DNA of 64,000 nucleotides. It comes from Gnetum montanum. Taxonomy: Eukaryota; Streptophyta; Gnetopsida; Gnetales; Gnetaceae. How positions within the stretch are numbered: position 1 is the first letter of the stretch; each line of letters starts with the position of its first letter. This document shows, piece after piece, positions 1 through 11,367 of this stretch. Under the pieces are notes generated by a model. That model was not told the DNA's origin and ran no database searches. It saw only the letters and a program-made list of their open reading frames with translations. The stretch spans positions 113,168 to 177,167 of the forward strand of contig MNCI01027076.1 in assembly GCA_015680685.1 (NCBI GenBank). The letters run 5' to 3'. A program made the position numbers and the translations under genes.

Positions 1-761
1 GTCGAGTTGCACAGAAATGGATTTTGGCATGATGACTACTATTAGTTGATGTTTGTAATTTTTTCTCAAAGTATGGTTAATAATTTTTATAGTTTCTTGT
101 TTTGGGGTTGTAGTCTATTTTTTACAATTCCAATAGCTATGGAATCATCAAATTTTGTTGAGTGATTAATTTTTTATGGTTATTTCTATTTGGTTGCATG
201 AAATCATGGTTATAAGGTTATTATGCATTTACCCTTGTGAAGATGGGCAACCTTGAGATTGCAAAAAACATTTTCTTCAATAGCCAATGGTCTTGGGGGT
301 AGTTTGGAATATTAGGAAGGGGTTGGAAGCTTTTTGGATCAAAATAAAAAAAATTTCATATTTTTTACTAGTGTTTTCATACAACAATTTTGCTGCAAAG
401 TGTAAATTTCAATGAATCTTGGTTTTCGACTTAGGTTGGATGTTGAATTTTTTATAAGTGTATAATTTTAACATGGAATTTGAAAATTTATTCTTACATT
501 GTCATTTTCATGTTTTCAACTCTAAACTATGAATTCCATGTTTTCTGTTGTAATTAGTCATTGTTATGATTTTAGTGTTAAATTATCATTTTTGCATGTG
601 AATTATTTTAATTTTTTTTAAGTGTTATTGACTCTGTTTAATGGTTATAAGGCTATAAGGTTTGATGTACTAGTTGTGATGTTATCTTGTTTATTATTTT
701 TATGTACTTTGTTTAATTCTAGTTTTTAAATTTTTGTGTTTTATTTGCATGGTCATAATGC
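1..761. other. AT-rich stretch, no gene seen
   Basis: AT-rich sequence with T-runs and no reading frame that resembles a known protein. I see no LTR end, RNA gene or clear promoter. Confidence 0.5.
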
Positions 762-1127
762 TTGTGTGTCAAATGTTATAGGGATTCCTTAAAACCCATC
801 CTTATGGTCCTAGAGATGGTGGGACTACTATGTTGCACCCACCTCCATGGGCCTAACTCTCTAGTTCTAGATATCAAGTGGGATCACAATGGGATATGGT
901 TCAAGCCAAGGGCCAAAGACTTTCTTGCTTATCTCCTACAAAACTTTAATGTGATGGTTTCATCACACTTGACATTTGAAGCAAAAATAATTATCATAGA
1001 GACCATCCTTCCATGGTCCTCTAGTTTAATCATCAAGTTCTTGATGGAAAAACCTAAAGCTCACATGAAGGTAGAGAAAAATGATGGCACTACTATTATG
1101 GACTCTTGTAAATTATTAACAATTTGA
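762..1127 (+). pseudogene. possible FCP1/NIF-type phosphatase-domain fragment
   Basis: An open frame of 121 codons. Its middle reads VLDIKWDHNGIWFKPRAKDF, followed by LAYLLQNFNVMVSSHL. This loosely fits the start of an FCP1-like (NIF, HAD superfamily) domain: a hydrophobic strand with Asp, then a conserved Arg-Pro-like position and an FL..LF.NF.V..WSS-like segment. The canonical DxDxT is not preserved, so an active phosphatase is not supported. It lies on the same strand and just upstream of the exon remnants at 1340-3160 and could be their first part. The alternative is a chance frame. The family call is tentative. Confidence 0.25.
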
Positions 1128-1339
1128 GAGATTCCAAAATTTAGTTAGTATAATATGGAAAATAGTTTAATTATTGGCCATCATGCACATACATTATTCC
1201 AAAACCCTCCAATAACCATTTACTGCATAGATGGATAGGTAAGGTTGTCTTTGATTTATGGTTATTTTCTAGCATTGTGTACTTAAGTTATGATGGTTTT
1301 TGTTGTTTCAATTTCCTATAGGTTCATGATGGATGAGTT

Positions 1340-3160
1340 AGGGAGGTGAAAACCTCATACTCATAGTTCACACAAATTTAGAGGTGTTTACCAAGAGCTT
1401 GAGCATGAGGCTTGCTCCAACCACATAGGCCCAAGACCCAACAATAGCTATGGGTGAGTCGCCATCTATCACTACTAAGGGGATTAGTAGTAGGCATTGT
1501 GTATCCCCATACACCATGGGGATTGAACCTCTCATAGTACAAGCTAGCATCAAGAAGGCTCACAAGTTATAGAAAGAGGCTAAGGGAATAGCTAATGCTA
1601 AGCTTAAGAGGCCCTTGGTGGATGAGATAGCACTAGTGATCAAGGATCCTGCAAAGAAGCCAAGGTTGACCATCAAGCTTAAAGATGTGTGCTATGATTT
1701 TAGAGGTATGTTATATCTTATTTTGTTAATTTTTTAATTTGTTAATTTGTTTAAAGGTTATGGTTTTAAGTTAGTTGCATGTATTCTTTTTATGAAAAAC
1801 ATGATAAGTTGTTCCATGCTTTTACAGTTCTTACAAATAAGCAATAGGAATGGGAAGCCATGGCCACAACAACAATAATTGAGGTGGATCAAAGGCATTA
1901 GGAGGATAAAGAACTACAACATTAGGAAGAGAAAATATTAAAGCATTATGAGGATGATTTGTTGCAAAATGGAGACTTACCTGCTCTTTCTCCTATGGGC
2001 CACTTTGACACCATACTAAAGGACCCATAATTGAGTGAACCTTCTATCATCATATCAATGGACCTCTTAGGTACTTATGATCTTCAATTTAAGTGTTATT
2101 AATGTTATCTTTCATTGATTCATGTTTTTATTTGGCTATGGTTGTTAATTGATTACTACATTTGTTGTAGCACACGAGTTATAAGCATAAGCTTCCACTT
2201 CCACCTTCTGCATGCAACCATGGGTGGAAATCCTTGATAAACTTGAATTTATGCATGGTTTTGCTAAATATATGATTAGCTGATTATAGTAGATAGCCCC
2301 TAATATTGGTAAGAATTTCCTTTATTTATTTTTCTATTTCTAGTATTTTATTCAATTTCCATAGTTATGTAGTTTTTATTACTAAATGGTTTTCTTTGTT
2401 GGACATTGTCTTATGTTGGTTATAGCCTAAATTATGATGGGATCCTAACAAGCTAGTGAAGGTTGATGCATTGCCTTCCTTACCTTTTGATTTAGAGAAT
2501 GTCCCACATGGGTTATATGATGATGCCACTAGATGTGCACTCTCATGTGCTAAGTCCTTGTGGGAATGGAGATGCTCAAATGATTTCATATGAGAATAAG
2601 TTGTAGCATTGAGGAAGAAAAAAAAGAAGTTGAAAGAGGAGGTGACAGACCTCCAAGACCACAGAGATTTCATAGAAGCCCAAGTAAATAATAGAGACTC
2701 CTTACACACTAGTGAGATAACTTGGGCTCGCTATTATAATTTAATCCAAGGCAAGATTGCCCTTGCCAAGTAGATAGAAAAATAAAATCTTCAAATCGAT
2801 GTCATTGACAACAATGCTGGTGAATGTAAGGATTACTATGGTTGGGTCCTTGAGTGGGATCATACATAAAAGGACCATAAAAGAATGTACAAAGCTGAAT
2901 GGGATGCCTACCTTAATTGGCTAAAGGAAGAGTCTACAAAGTGATGATAGCTAGAATCTTTCATGATGGACATCAATGTGGAGGAGGTCTATAAAATGTT
3001 TGTGAAGAACAAGGTTGTAGCCAACTCCCCTACTCATCAAGTTACTACTACCTCTAGGGAAGTAACTATCAACATGTTCTCACATGAGCCCTGTACATCA
3101 AGTGATGTTAATAGGGATAATATTCTAACAAGTATTAATCTTAAGGATGTAGACTAGGCC
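1340..3160 (+). pseudogene. decayed multi-exon gene remnant with coiled coil
   Basis: Plus-strand reading frames continue across several GT-AG introns. The exon at 1380-1705 (SITTKGISSRHC, then KKPRLTIKLKDVCYDFR) ends at GTATGT, and intron 1706-1827 ends in TTTTACAG. The exon at 1828-2070 (EEKILKHYEDDLL, GDLPALSPMGHFDTILKDP) is followed by a 100-bp intron at 2071-2170 ending GTTGTAG. The next exon reads WVEILDKLEFMHGFAKYM. From about 2450 a long frame reads KLVKVDALPSLPFDLENVPH, then a lysine-rich coiled coil (KKLKEEVTDLQDHRDF) and a W/Y-rich helix (YYGWVLEWDH, YKAEWDAYLNWLKEE), ending near 3157. In-frame stops are mostly at positions where CAA, CAG or CGA would fit. I recognise no named family. 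It resembles the coiled-coil accessory ORF at 55535-58498, so it may be the accessory gene of another element. Confidence 0.4.
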
Positions 3161-4090
3161 AATATGTTTGAAGATCAAATCCTTCACCATCTATGATTAT
3201 AGCATTCTGTTTTGTTTATGTTATAGCATTATAGTTTTCTTTATGTTATGGTTCTATGTTGTAATCTATGATTAAAGGTAATATTGACTAAACTTAGTTG
3301 TTATGTAATAGAAGGTTAAAATAGTTATGAAACAAAGTTGTAAACTAAAGAAAAAATGAGATAACAAGGTGTTTGCTAATTTTAGTTCATAGTGGGCCAT
3401 GCAATATTTGCTAGTTCAAGACCATGGCAGGCCATATGGTATTTAAAAGAAAGTACAATTTTTTGATTATTTTATGTTTTAAATATTTTTATGGAATTTT
3501 CAATTTTAAAATTTTTATAACATTTTTGGCTTTTTAAGTAAAAAAAAAGGCTTCAACAGTAAAAGAATGTAAAAAAAGGAAAACTTTAAGCTATAGGCAA
3601 ATAAAGAATTCAATGTAAAGGAAAAAAAGGTCACAAATACAAAAATAAGTAAAGTATAAACTAGGCTATTGGGATATAAGTACATATAGTTACAATGTTG
3701 TCAGTGCATAGGGTGTAAGAAGGATTAGGAGCATATATCACTTCTGTAGGTATTTCCTAAACTTCAAGAGAATAGGAAATGTATACATAGGTGTTTCCTA
3801 ATCTTCAAGAGAACAGGAAATGTATACAATCTGTTTTGCACCAATTTATATCCTCTATCTCCTTCACTGACAATGTTGAAGGGGAGCTCTCCCATAACTC
3901 ATCAATGGGTTCATCGTTATTCACTTTAGCTTCTTTGACTCCATCACACCTCTTGATTTTATGGAAAATGGTAGGAGTTTCTTCCTAAAACTCCACTTTG
4001 AATCCTTGTTCTATAGCAATGTGGTTAGCATCTAAAGGGACCATACTATCATTGTGAATAATCATTTCACCTCATTCGTAAGGAAAGTGG
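3161..4090. other. non-coding, A-rich, short repeats
   Basis: No gene. A-rich tract around 3470-3660. The stretch at 3390-3440 (CTAGTTCAAGACCATGG-like) resembles the short repeats at 22077-22160. The sequence GTGTTTCCTAA..CTTCAAGAGAA..AGGAAATGTATACA occurs twice at about 3750-3830. This may be the 3' side of the minus-strand Ty3 remnant to the right. Confidence 0.35.
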
Positions 4091-4099
4091 ATTTCTTGG

Positions 4100-4640
4100 T
4101 GAATAGGTGAAGACACAACCTACAATTAAGCCAGCCAATGTCTTCCTAGGATGAGGTTGAATCCTGATGTTTCTTCTACCACAAAGAAATCTACCATTTT
4201 ATGGAATTTCTTCCCTACCACAAAACCTAGAGAAATGGAGCCTTTGACCATAACCCACGATCCATTATGGGCTAAAGTCGACATATGTTGCATCTATTCT
4301 ATCATGCCCAAGCATTCAATGATGGCATCAATTATGACATTAGTTGTCATCCCATCATCTACATGTATCCTATGTACTTTATATTTCTCAACCTGTATGG
4401 TTATGAAGAGAGGTGCCTTCATTACTTCGGCATTTTGGGGGCTTCTCTTGATTTCATTATCATGAAATACCAACAATGTTAACTTCGATTCCTTGGGTGA
4501 AGAGAGTAGCATGACTACATGGATAGACTCTTCATTAGTATGGACATCCTCACTAATAGGAATAGAGATCGACATCTTAACTAGTGCCTTATGGTAGGCA
4601 ATAGAAGTCATGACCAAGTCATACAAGCTCAAGGTTTTGT
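4100..4640 (-). pseudogene. Ty3/gypsy retropepsin (protease) remnant
   Basis: Read on the minus strand, the frame opens at 4632 and runs through KAPLFITIQVEKYKVHRIHV and DDGMTTNVI, then GSISLGFVVGKKFHKMVDFF, VVEETSGFNLILGRHWL. This matches plant Ty3/gypsy proteases: the strand with D-[SG]-G here altered to VDDGMTTN, and the C-terminal ILGR.WL motif. It lies downstream of the gag remnant at 5313-6560 in the expected gag-protease order. Reverse transcriptase and integrase are not seen farther left, so pol is truncated. The plus-strand frames here are antisense shadows. Confidence 0.7.
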
Positions 4641-5312
4641 TCTTTTGTTTGAGTGATTGCTTAACCTATTCCATTGCATTAAGGATTTCTTTGTTATTAG
4701 TTATTGATTTTTTATTTCTAACTTCCTTCATGGATCCCAAAATACAAGCTTCATGCTTGGGTTATTACTATGGCCTTCTTTTCTCCTTTAGGTTTTGGTT
4801 CATCCAATGGTTTTTTGGTTGAAGCAACATAGGTTATAGAATTCATGGAAATAGATAAAATAGAAGTGGGCTTCGATTAGTCCACCTCCTTCCCTAGCTT
4901 GATCTACTTATCGTTGTTGTTCTTCAATTTTTGTGTAGCCATCTTCCATTATTTGGTTAGTGATTTCTTATTATCCCTAGTAGGTTGTAAGGAAGAAGAC
5001 ATTACACTAGCCACCATGAGGGGTTATTCTTTTGTTGTTGTGGTAGGTTGTGCTGTAGAGGGTTGGGACAACCTAATGAAAAAATGCTCCTTAGGGGGAA
5101 TTTGTAATCGTACTCTTATAGAAAAAGGGGTTCTTGAGCTAGTGGAAGTTGAAGAGTCCCTTTCATTGCAAGGGGATATCTAAATCATGAATGATTCCCT
5201 CATAGGTATTTGATTGCTATCAATATTAAACACCAATATAATGTATGAATTTTTTTAGTGTTCCATGAACCCTTGTATACATACATCGATTGGTTATGAG
5301 GCCTAATTGAGT
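4641..5312 (-). other. linker between gag and protease remnants
   Basis: Minus-strand sequence between recognisable gag and protease segments, low in complexity, with no motif I can name. Probably the variable gag-pol linker of the decayed Ty3 element. Confidence 0.3.
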
Positions 5313-6560
5313 TCAAGTGTCTAATACTAGTTCCCCCCTATCAATCATCTTTTGCAGGTCATCTTTAAGCATAAGGAAAAAATCATAATAATGACCTAGA
5401 AATTGATGGTAATGGTAGAAGTAGTCAAGCTTAAAGTATTTGGGCAATGGAGGGTCATCTTTAATAGCTCCAGTGGGATCTTTCGTAGTTTCACATAACC
5501 TATCATGCCTCTTACAAGCAATCTTGGTCATCTGCTTATAATGAATCTTACCTCTTCAATAGTTGGTCTAGTAGCTCTAACAACTCAAGGGGTAACTTAG
5601 TATATTTCAAATGGTCTTTCTGCATAAAGTTAAGCCTAAACATAGTCAATGTAATGGCCCTAGAGGTTGAGGGTTGGTTGTCATTTTTGGTAGTAGGGGC
5701 CTTGTGGTGGTTAGTCTTCGACCCTTAGTTAGTCAATTAACAATCTTTAGTTACAGTTGCTACCACTACGTTATTTTACTTATCATTCTCTTTGTCTTTA
5801 CATGCCTGTTGAATTTTACATGCCACATAGGAAAGATTATGGTTGGCTTTTATAGCATCTTCTATGTTCCTGGTCTAAGAAACATCTTGCCTAAAGGATC
5901 ATGAATCGATATAATATAATTTCAAATTTATGAAGTCATTAATCATACCCTTGAAGACAGCTAATAGATGTGTTCCATCATTGGATGAACTTCTACACTA
6001 GCTCAAGGGATCCTTGCTTAACCTTCATTAGTTGATCAAGTATGGTATCAAGTTTCAAGTTATACTTAAAACAGTTAACAACTTACAAAATTAGTTTGTC
6101 CAAAGAGGATATGGATCCTCTTAGCAAGGCATGGTACCAATCAAGTGCTTTTCCTACTAGAGACATAGGAAAGATTCACATAATAGTATGCAACCATGCT
6201 TGCAACAATAAGCACTTAGAGTGGAAGGTAATTAGATGAGCATACAAATCACCTTTGCTATTACATTTGGTGAACTATGGTAGAAATACACCAAGAGGAA
6301 CAGTTAGTAGTGGTACTTTAGGACTAATGGGATCATCTTAGTAGAAGTCCATCACCTTCACAATCTAGGATATTGAGGATTTAAGTTTTCTTAGCTCTTT
6401 AGTCAAGTCTTGTATCATCTAGAAAGCTTGATCCAATCCTTGGGATGCCCCTATGGGTTGTGGGGTTTGTACAAAGGATTTAGGCATAAGTTGTAATGCT
6501 TGTGGTCTTACTATTAGTTGACGTATTGATGGGAGAGGCTAAGTCACTATAGTAGTAGGT
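5313..6560 (-). pseudogene. Ty3/gypsy gag remnant
   Basis: On the minus strand from about 6300 leftward the translation follows a retrotransposon gag core: FPMSLVGKALDWYHALLRGS, then ISSLDKLI, KLDTILDQLMKVKQGSLEL, and KFIQ.WNTSISCLQGYD. In family terms this is L.G.AL.WY..LP.GSI.S...L, then a QR..ESL..FV..F segment. At 5313-5531 comes the linker KYFKLDYFYHYHQFLGHYYD followed by FFLMLKDDLQKMIDRGEL, which fits the KYC.FH..HGH...DC..LK.ELE.LI..G.L spacer before protease, with the Cys residues lost. Frames are broken by several stops. Confidence 0.75.
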
Positions 6561-8560
6561 GGGTTAAATAAAGAAAATGATGTTTGTGCTAGTATTTGAG
6601 GTACAAATGGGACAAAGGGGATGTGTGATCCCTGGGTTATCTAGGATACCACTCTAGGCCCCATCTAGATGGTAGGAGGGTTAGTAATAGAAACAACCAC
6701 CAATGATGGCTACATAGTTTATGACTGTGTAGCAAATGCCATGAAAATATGGAAGGTCTTGGATTGCATCACTAAGTGTATTTCATGTGTAGCTATGATA
6801 GAAGTTGGCCCAAACATGGTTGGATGCATTAGGAACAAAGGCAGTGGAACATGTCCAATGAAAGAGGTAAAGAGGATGGCCATAAGCATTGTGGTCTTAT
6901 CAGTTTTCTATTCAAAGAGCCCTCCTAAAAGGTTCTTGTGTTTTGATTCCACCCCAAATTTATCCTCTTATTTTGGCTACCCATTCAAAGTGACTTTCAC
7001 CTCTTCTTCATCAATCTTGATTAGTTGAAATAGGTTGCACATGTAAGTTTTACTAACAAGCATTTGGTCATGTGGAGAGGGAATATACTCTTTTCTATTA
7101 TGATGTATGATCTCATATTCCCTCTTAGCTTCTACTTCCATTCATGGAACCAGCATGCCAACCTAGATCTTGGCATAAATATCATTGTAATAATCCTCAT
7201 TTATCACTAATAATCTAGGAATTTTCCTCCTTAATCACAAGTATTACCTACATTTAATAACAAAAAGGTCATTGGGGTCATAGATCCTCATAGCCTATCA
7301 ATTAGACACATTATTAGTGAAGTAAAAAGGAAACTTGATCAACTATTGGAACAACATGTTAAAAATTGAGTTATATGAGTTTTTACTATTTTTGGAAAAA
7401 TACATAGCAACTAGGATGACCTATTAATGTAATAGAACAAAAATAGAAAGGCAATGGAAAAAAACTACTAAATTGTAACAATGGGAAAAAGGAAAAGTGG
7501 TTTACCTGCTAGATATAATAGGTATTACAATAGGAATGGCATTAGATGGAATGACATTTTGAATAGAATGGATGTTGCAGTAAATGAAAAATTTATAGCA
7601 AAACCCAACTCTATTTCTACTACTACACCAAGGCTTTAGAAATAAAGTTGGCAAACTAATGTTGGTATGATGAAATAATGGAAGAACAAAAATGGCTAAA
7701 ATGGATTTATCACCAAGAATTTGGGCAGAGGCCCTCCTTCTAGCACTAGAAAACTATTGGAGCTAGAAATCTTGGTTACTCGAATGGGAAAACCCAAAAG
7801 ATCTGAGTGTTAGAATAATTTTAACCCCAAATCATAAGGGCCTTCAAAAAATAGGAGTCAAGGTGTCTTAGATGATCTTGCCAATCACCTAGGGACTTAT
7901 GAAACATAAAAAGAAATAGAAAACGGAAATGTAAATAACCTTGAAAATGGAAATGGAAATAGAAATAAAGTGAAAATTGCAAACCCAGAATGAAAATAGA
8001 TGTAGAGATGGGAATGTAAACTAACACTTATACAACATGGACAATAGTTTATTTAAATGAAAATAAAGAATAAGGTTCATTAAGTACAACTTTTATGCCA
8101 AAGGCACTAGAAGTTGCTGAAATGAGCTTGAAGTCCATTGAAGAAGGTAGGTTGTGTTCCATTGCAACTTCATAATCTAGTTTCTTTCTAGCTCTAGTTT
8201 TCAATAAATTTCATTAGTTTTCACCAATATCTACAACGTGGTCATGGAAATGCAATTAAAATTTTGGTGCAATGGCTACTATGTGGGAGTCTTTATTTCC
8301 ACCATAGTACTAGTTTCTACTAGCAAAAGAGTAAGCAAGGTTTCAAGGACGATAATGAGCTTTACTAATAGAAAAATGGAAAGTGCTATTGCTATCAAGA
8401 GGCTATAAAATGCCAAGTGTTCAAAACTACAAAAGTGTTGGAACCATTTTAATGTGTTGACTTTGGATATTTATAGTGTATGGTTTCCACTTTTAGGTCT
8501 AACATGATTGTTGACAGATTGGATCAATTTGTAGATGGAAATGATCATCTTTTCCCAATG
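6561..8560. other. non-coding flank of the Ty3 remnant
   Basis: No recognisable protein. It lies on the 5' side of the minus-strand gag remnant, so it may be leader and LTR. The stretch at 7855-7900 (GTGTCTTAGATGATCTTGCC, then GGGACTTATGA) resembles 20425-20470 beside the chromovirus fragment. The frame at 6669-7028 has no family signal. LTR borders were not found. Confidence 0.3.
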
Positions 8561-8844
8561 TAGTTACTATTTGTGGTAAGTATAGAATGGACTACAACCA
8601 CAAAACCCATTCATGTACTATAAATAGTAAATAGACTATTGTGACTATGTTGGTACCATTATTACTACATTAGTCTTGGTCAATAGTTATTTACTTTTAG
8701 TGTAGTTACCATTGATAGTAAGTTTGGAATGGGCTACAACAACAAAAACCCATCCATTTACCCTAAATAGTAAACATATGTTTATGAGTACATTGATACC
8801 ACTCCTACTACACTAGCATTGGTGGACTACACTAAGGTTGTTAA
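8561..8844. repeat. tandem duplication, 142-bp period
   Basis: Two diverged direct copies, 8561-8702 and 8703-8844. Both begin TAGTTAC and contain ATGG-CTACAAC-ACAAAA-CCCAT, then CTA-AAATAGTAAA and a poly-pyrimidine-rich ACTACA(T/C)TAG end. Each includes a TATA-like ACTATAAATAGTAA-type stretch (altered in copy 2), also present at 21242-21255. Confidence 0.6.
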
Positions 8845-8953
8845 AAAATTTCAAAAGCAGTGGAGAATGTGGAAAAAGTTAAAAGCTATGGAAATGGTGA
8901 AATCCATTGGAAAGTATCATGCCTGGTGGAGAATGTTGTCTACACTAGCCATT

Positions 8954-9713
8954 NNNNNNNNNNNNNNNNNNNNNNNNNNNNNNNNNNNNNNNNNNNNNNN
9001 NNNNNNNNNNNNNNNNNNNNNNNNNNNNNNNNNNNNNNNNNNNNNNNNNNNNNNNNNNNNNNNNNNNNNNNNNNNNNNNNNNNNNNNNNNNNNNNNNNNN
9101 NNNNNNNNNNNNNNNNNNNNNNNNNNNNNNNNNNNNNNNNNNNNNNNNNNNNNNNNNNNNNNNNNNNNNNNNNNNNNNNNNNNNNNNNNNNNNNNNNNNN
9201 NNNNNNNNNNNNNNNNNNNNNNNNNNNNNNNNNNNNNNNNNNNNNNNNNNNNNNNNNNNNNNNNNNNNNNNNNNNNNNNNNNNNNNNNNNNNNNNNNNNN
9301 NNNNNNNNNNNNNNNNNNNNNNNNNNNNNNNNNNNNNNNNNNNNNNNNNNNNNNNNNNNNNNNNNNNNNNNNNNNNNNNNNNNNNNNNNNNNNNNNNNNN
9401 NNNNNNNNNNNNNNNNNNNNNNNNNNNNNNNNNNNNNNNNNNNNNNNNNNNNNNNNNNNNNNNNNNNNNNNNNNNNNNNNNNNNNNNNNNNNNNNNNNNN
9501 NNNNNNNNNNNNNNNNNNNNNNNNNNNNNNNNNNNNNNNNNNNNNNNNNNNNNNNNNNNNNNNNNNNNNNNNNNNNNNNNNNNNNNNNNNNNNNNNNNNN
9601 NNNNNNNNNNNNNNNNNNNNNNNNNNNNNNNNNNNNNNNNNNNNNNNNNNNNNNNNNNNNNNNNNNNNNNNNNNNNNNNNNNNNNNNNNNNNNNNNNNNN
9701 NNNNNNNNNNNNN
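8954..9713. other. assembly gap (760 N)
   Basis: 760 consecutive N. Long open frames spanning it are artefacts of translating N. Sequence to the right (9714-10075) belongs to the 3' internal end of a family-M element, whose remaining body may lie in the gap. Confidence 0.99.
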
Positions 9714-10075
9714 ATATGTGGTTTTTATTTTGGACTTGCACATATGTGATTTTTGTACTTGTTCAGGATATTTCTATGGCTATGAATATTGTAGATAATT
9801 TGTGGATAGTTTATGGATAGATTATGCTTCTACATCATGATTATATGTTTTGTTACATTATTATGGAGATAGGTTTTTCCTTTGCATAGTATAGTTTCAT
9901 TTTAGATTTCATGTGATCTCTACCTTGTGCCTTAAACTTTAGAGCCACTATCCTAGTTCTATCCTTGGCTACCATTAGAATTTATATGTCTTAATATTTC
10001 TACTAGTTATTATTTGAATTTTTTATCAACTCACCCATTTTCTTAAGTTTTGAACATCACCAAATAGGGGAAGAT
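9714..10075 (+). other. 3' internal end of a family-M element, with purine tract
   Basis: Non-coding. The last 40 bases (TTTTCTTAAGTTTTGAACAT followed by CACCAAA) match the segment just before the LTR at 47378. The purine-rich AATAGGGGAAGA immediately before the LTR start at 10076 is a plausible polypurine tract. No coding sequence seen. Confidence 0.6.
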
Positions 10076-11193
10076 TGTTGACCTTTTGGTATTTCAAAAA
10101 AGTAAAGAAATGGAGAACAATAGAATGTTTATTATAGATGATGTATTTGTAGTACATGAACAAGAACTCAACAAGATGAGAACTACAACAAAATGACAAA
10201 GTAAAGACTACATGGGCAAGATGAGAACATGGATGAGCATGGACTGTAAACAACGACTATAAATCAAATGAAGGTGCTCCAATGATTGGGAAGAAGCCAA
10301 ATCAGCAAGAGAAATCCTCAAGAACTAGAGCTCAAATTTTGAGAAGGCATTTCCAAGGAAAAGAAGACATCTTGATCGAGAAGTCTTTCATAGGAAGATG
10401 TTTTCTAAAAACAAGAGACATCTCCTCCAGAAAGAAGATGTCTCCCCAGAAGTGTTCCACTTTAGAAAGAGATGTCTTTCTAGAATTGAGGCAAATCTTA
10501 GGTAGATGTCCCAACTTTGAAAGAGATGTCTATACTTGCTATTAAGTAGTCGTTGCATGAATTTTGAGTTATTTTTGGAAACTTTGATGATATAATAAGA
10601 CTTCAAATTCTTGAGTACTTTTCAAGCATTGTTAACATCAAGGCTTTCATTGTCTATTCTATGTTTTTGTACTTGTGTATTTGTCACATCATTTGTTTGA
10701 TTTTTTGTAGAACTATGCTTCAAAGTATAAGAACCTGTAATTTAAGTTACACTCTTTTCTTATGTTTTTATTTCTCTCTTGTAGTCTTATGAGTTTAATA
10801 TGCTTCTTGTGAGAAGGCATTGTAATTGAGCTTTTTAGGATCTAGTGGGATTTAGTATTTGTGTAGCGTCAAAACACTTTGGAGTGGAGCTTAGTTTTGG
10901 CAAGGTTTTGGGATCCTTAAAACCACATTTTGAGTTTGTTGAGACCTTACAAGGTTGAGTGGTTTTACTATGATGAAACACACTATTGTGAAGCTTACAG
11001 CTTATATAGGGTGTGGTACCTTTCAAACCCCATTTTTGAGAAAGAAATTCCAAAGATGTGCTAGGATTCTACCCTCTAAGTGTGCATGTACCCAAGTTGG
11101 GAACCCATCTAAAATTTGGGTGTGGTCTTTATGGCTACTCACTTATCATTGTGGGGAACTTATTCAACCCCCCTTCTAAGTTCTTGATCCTTA
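10076..11193 (+). mobile_element. family-M LTR (3' LTR, plus strand)
   Basis: Begins TGTTGACCTTTTGGTAT directly after a purine tract and ends near TTCTTGATCCTTA. By eye it aligns end to end with the LTRs at 42692-43934 and 47378-48631 (plus) and with the minus-strand copies at 23485-24630 and 28121-29145. Shared landmarks in order are the opening CCTTTTGGTAT, an AGATGTCT/AGACATCT cluster, AGTCGTTGCATGAATT, an ACACTCTGGAGTGGAGCTTA-like segment, GGTGTGGTACC-TTCAAACC, and GGGGAACTTATTCA near the end. There is no second LTR in this orientation nearby; its partner is probably left of the gap. Confidence 0.8.
10355..10535 (+). promoter_or_regulatory. AGATGTCT/AGACATCT motif cluster in LTR U3
   Basis: At least six copies of (G)A(A/G)GATGTCT or its reverse complement within about 180 bp, spaced roughly 20-35 bp. 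Several contain TGTCTC or GAGACA (near 10418 and 10438), the canonical auxin-response-factor core. Equivalent clusters occur in all five family-M LTRs. Regulatory function is inferred from repetition and position only. Confidence 0.5.
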
Positions 11194-11367
11194 GTCCTTC
11201 TCCCTTGCATTCCAAGCATGATGCTAAATAATTCTTTAAAGTCCTAACTAACAATAGAAATTTTTATTACCTCTACATTTTTTAAGGAAAACATTGTAGA
11301 CTAAAATAATTTATTTATTATATTATAGTATTACATAAGGCTCTTGCTGAAGGTTACTATCCATGGC
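11194..11367. other. short non-coding spacer
   Basis: AT-rich sequence between the family-M LTR and the integrase tail of the minus-strand Athila-type element. It could hold the start of that element's 3' LTR, which would then be truncated by the family-M insertion. No gene seen. Confidence 0.35.

Noticed and set aside
4151-4465. 104-codon plus-strand frame
   Set aside because: Antisense to the Ty3 protease remnant, whose minus-strand reading matches family motifs.
8819-9820. Long open frames of 267-333 codons on both strands
   Set aside because: They exist only because 760 N translate as open; fewer than 60 real codons flank the gap.
10355-10535. CRISPR-like array
   Set aside because: Units are under 12 bp, occur in both orientations, and lie in a plant LTR.
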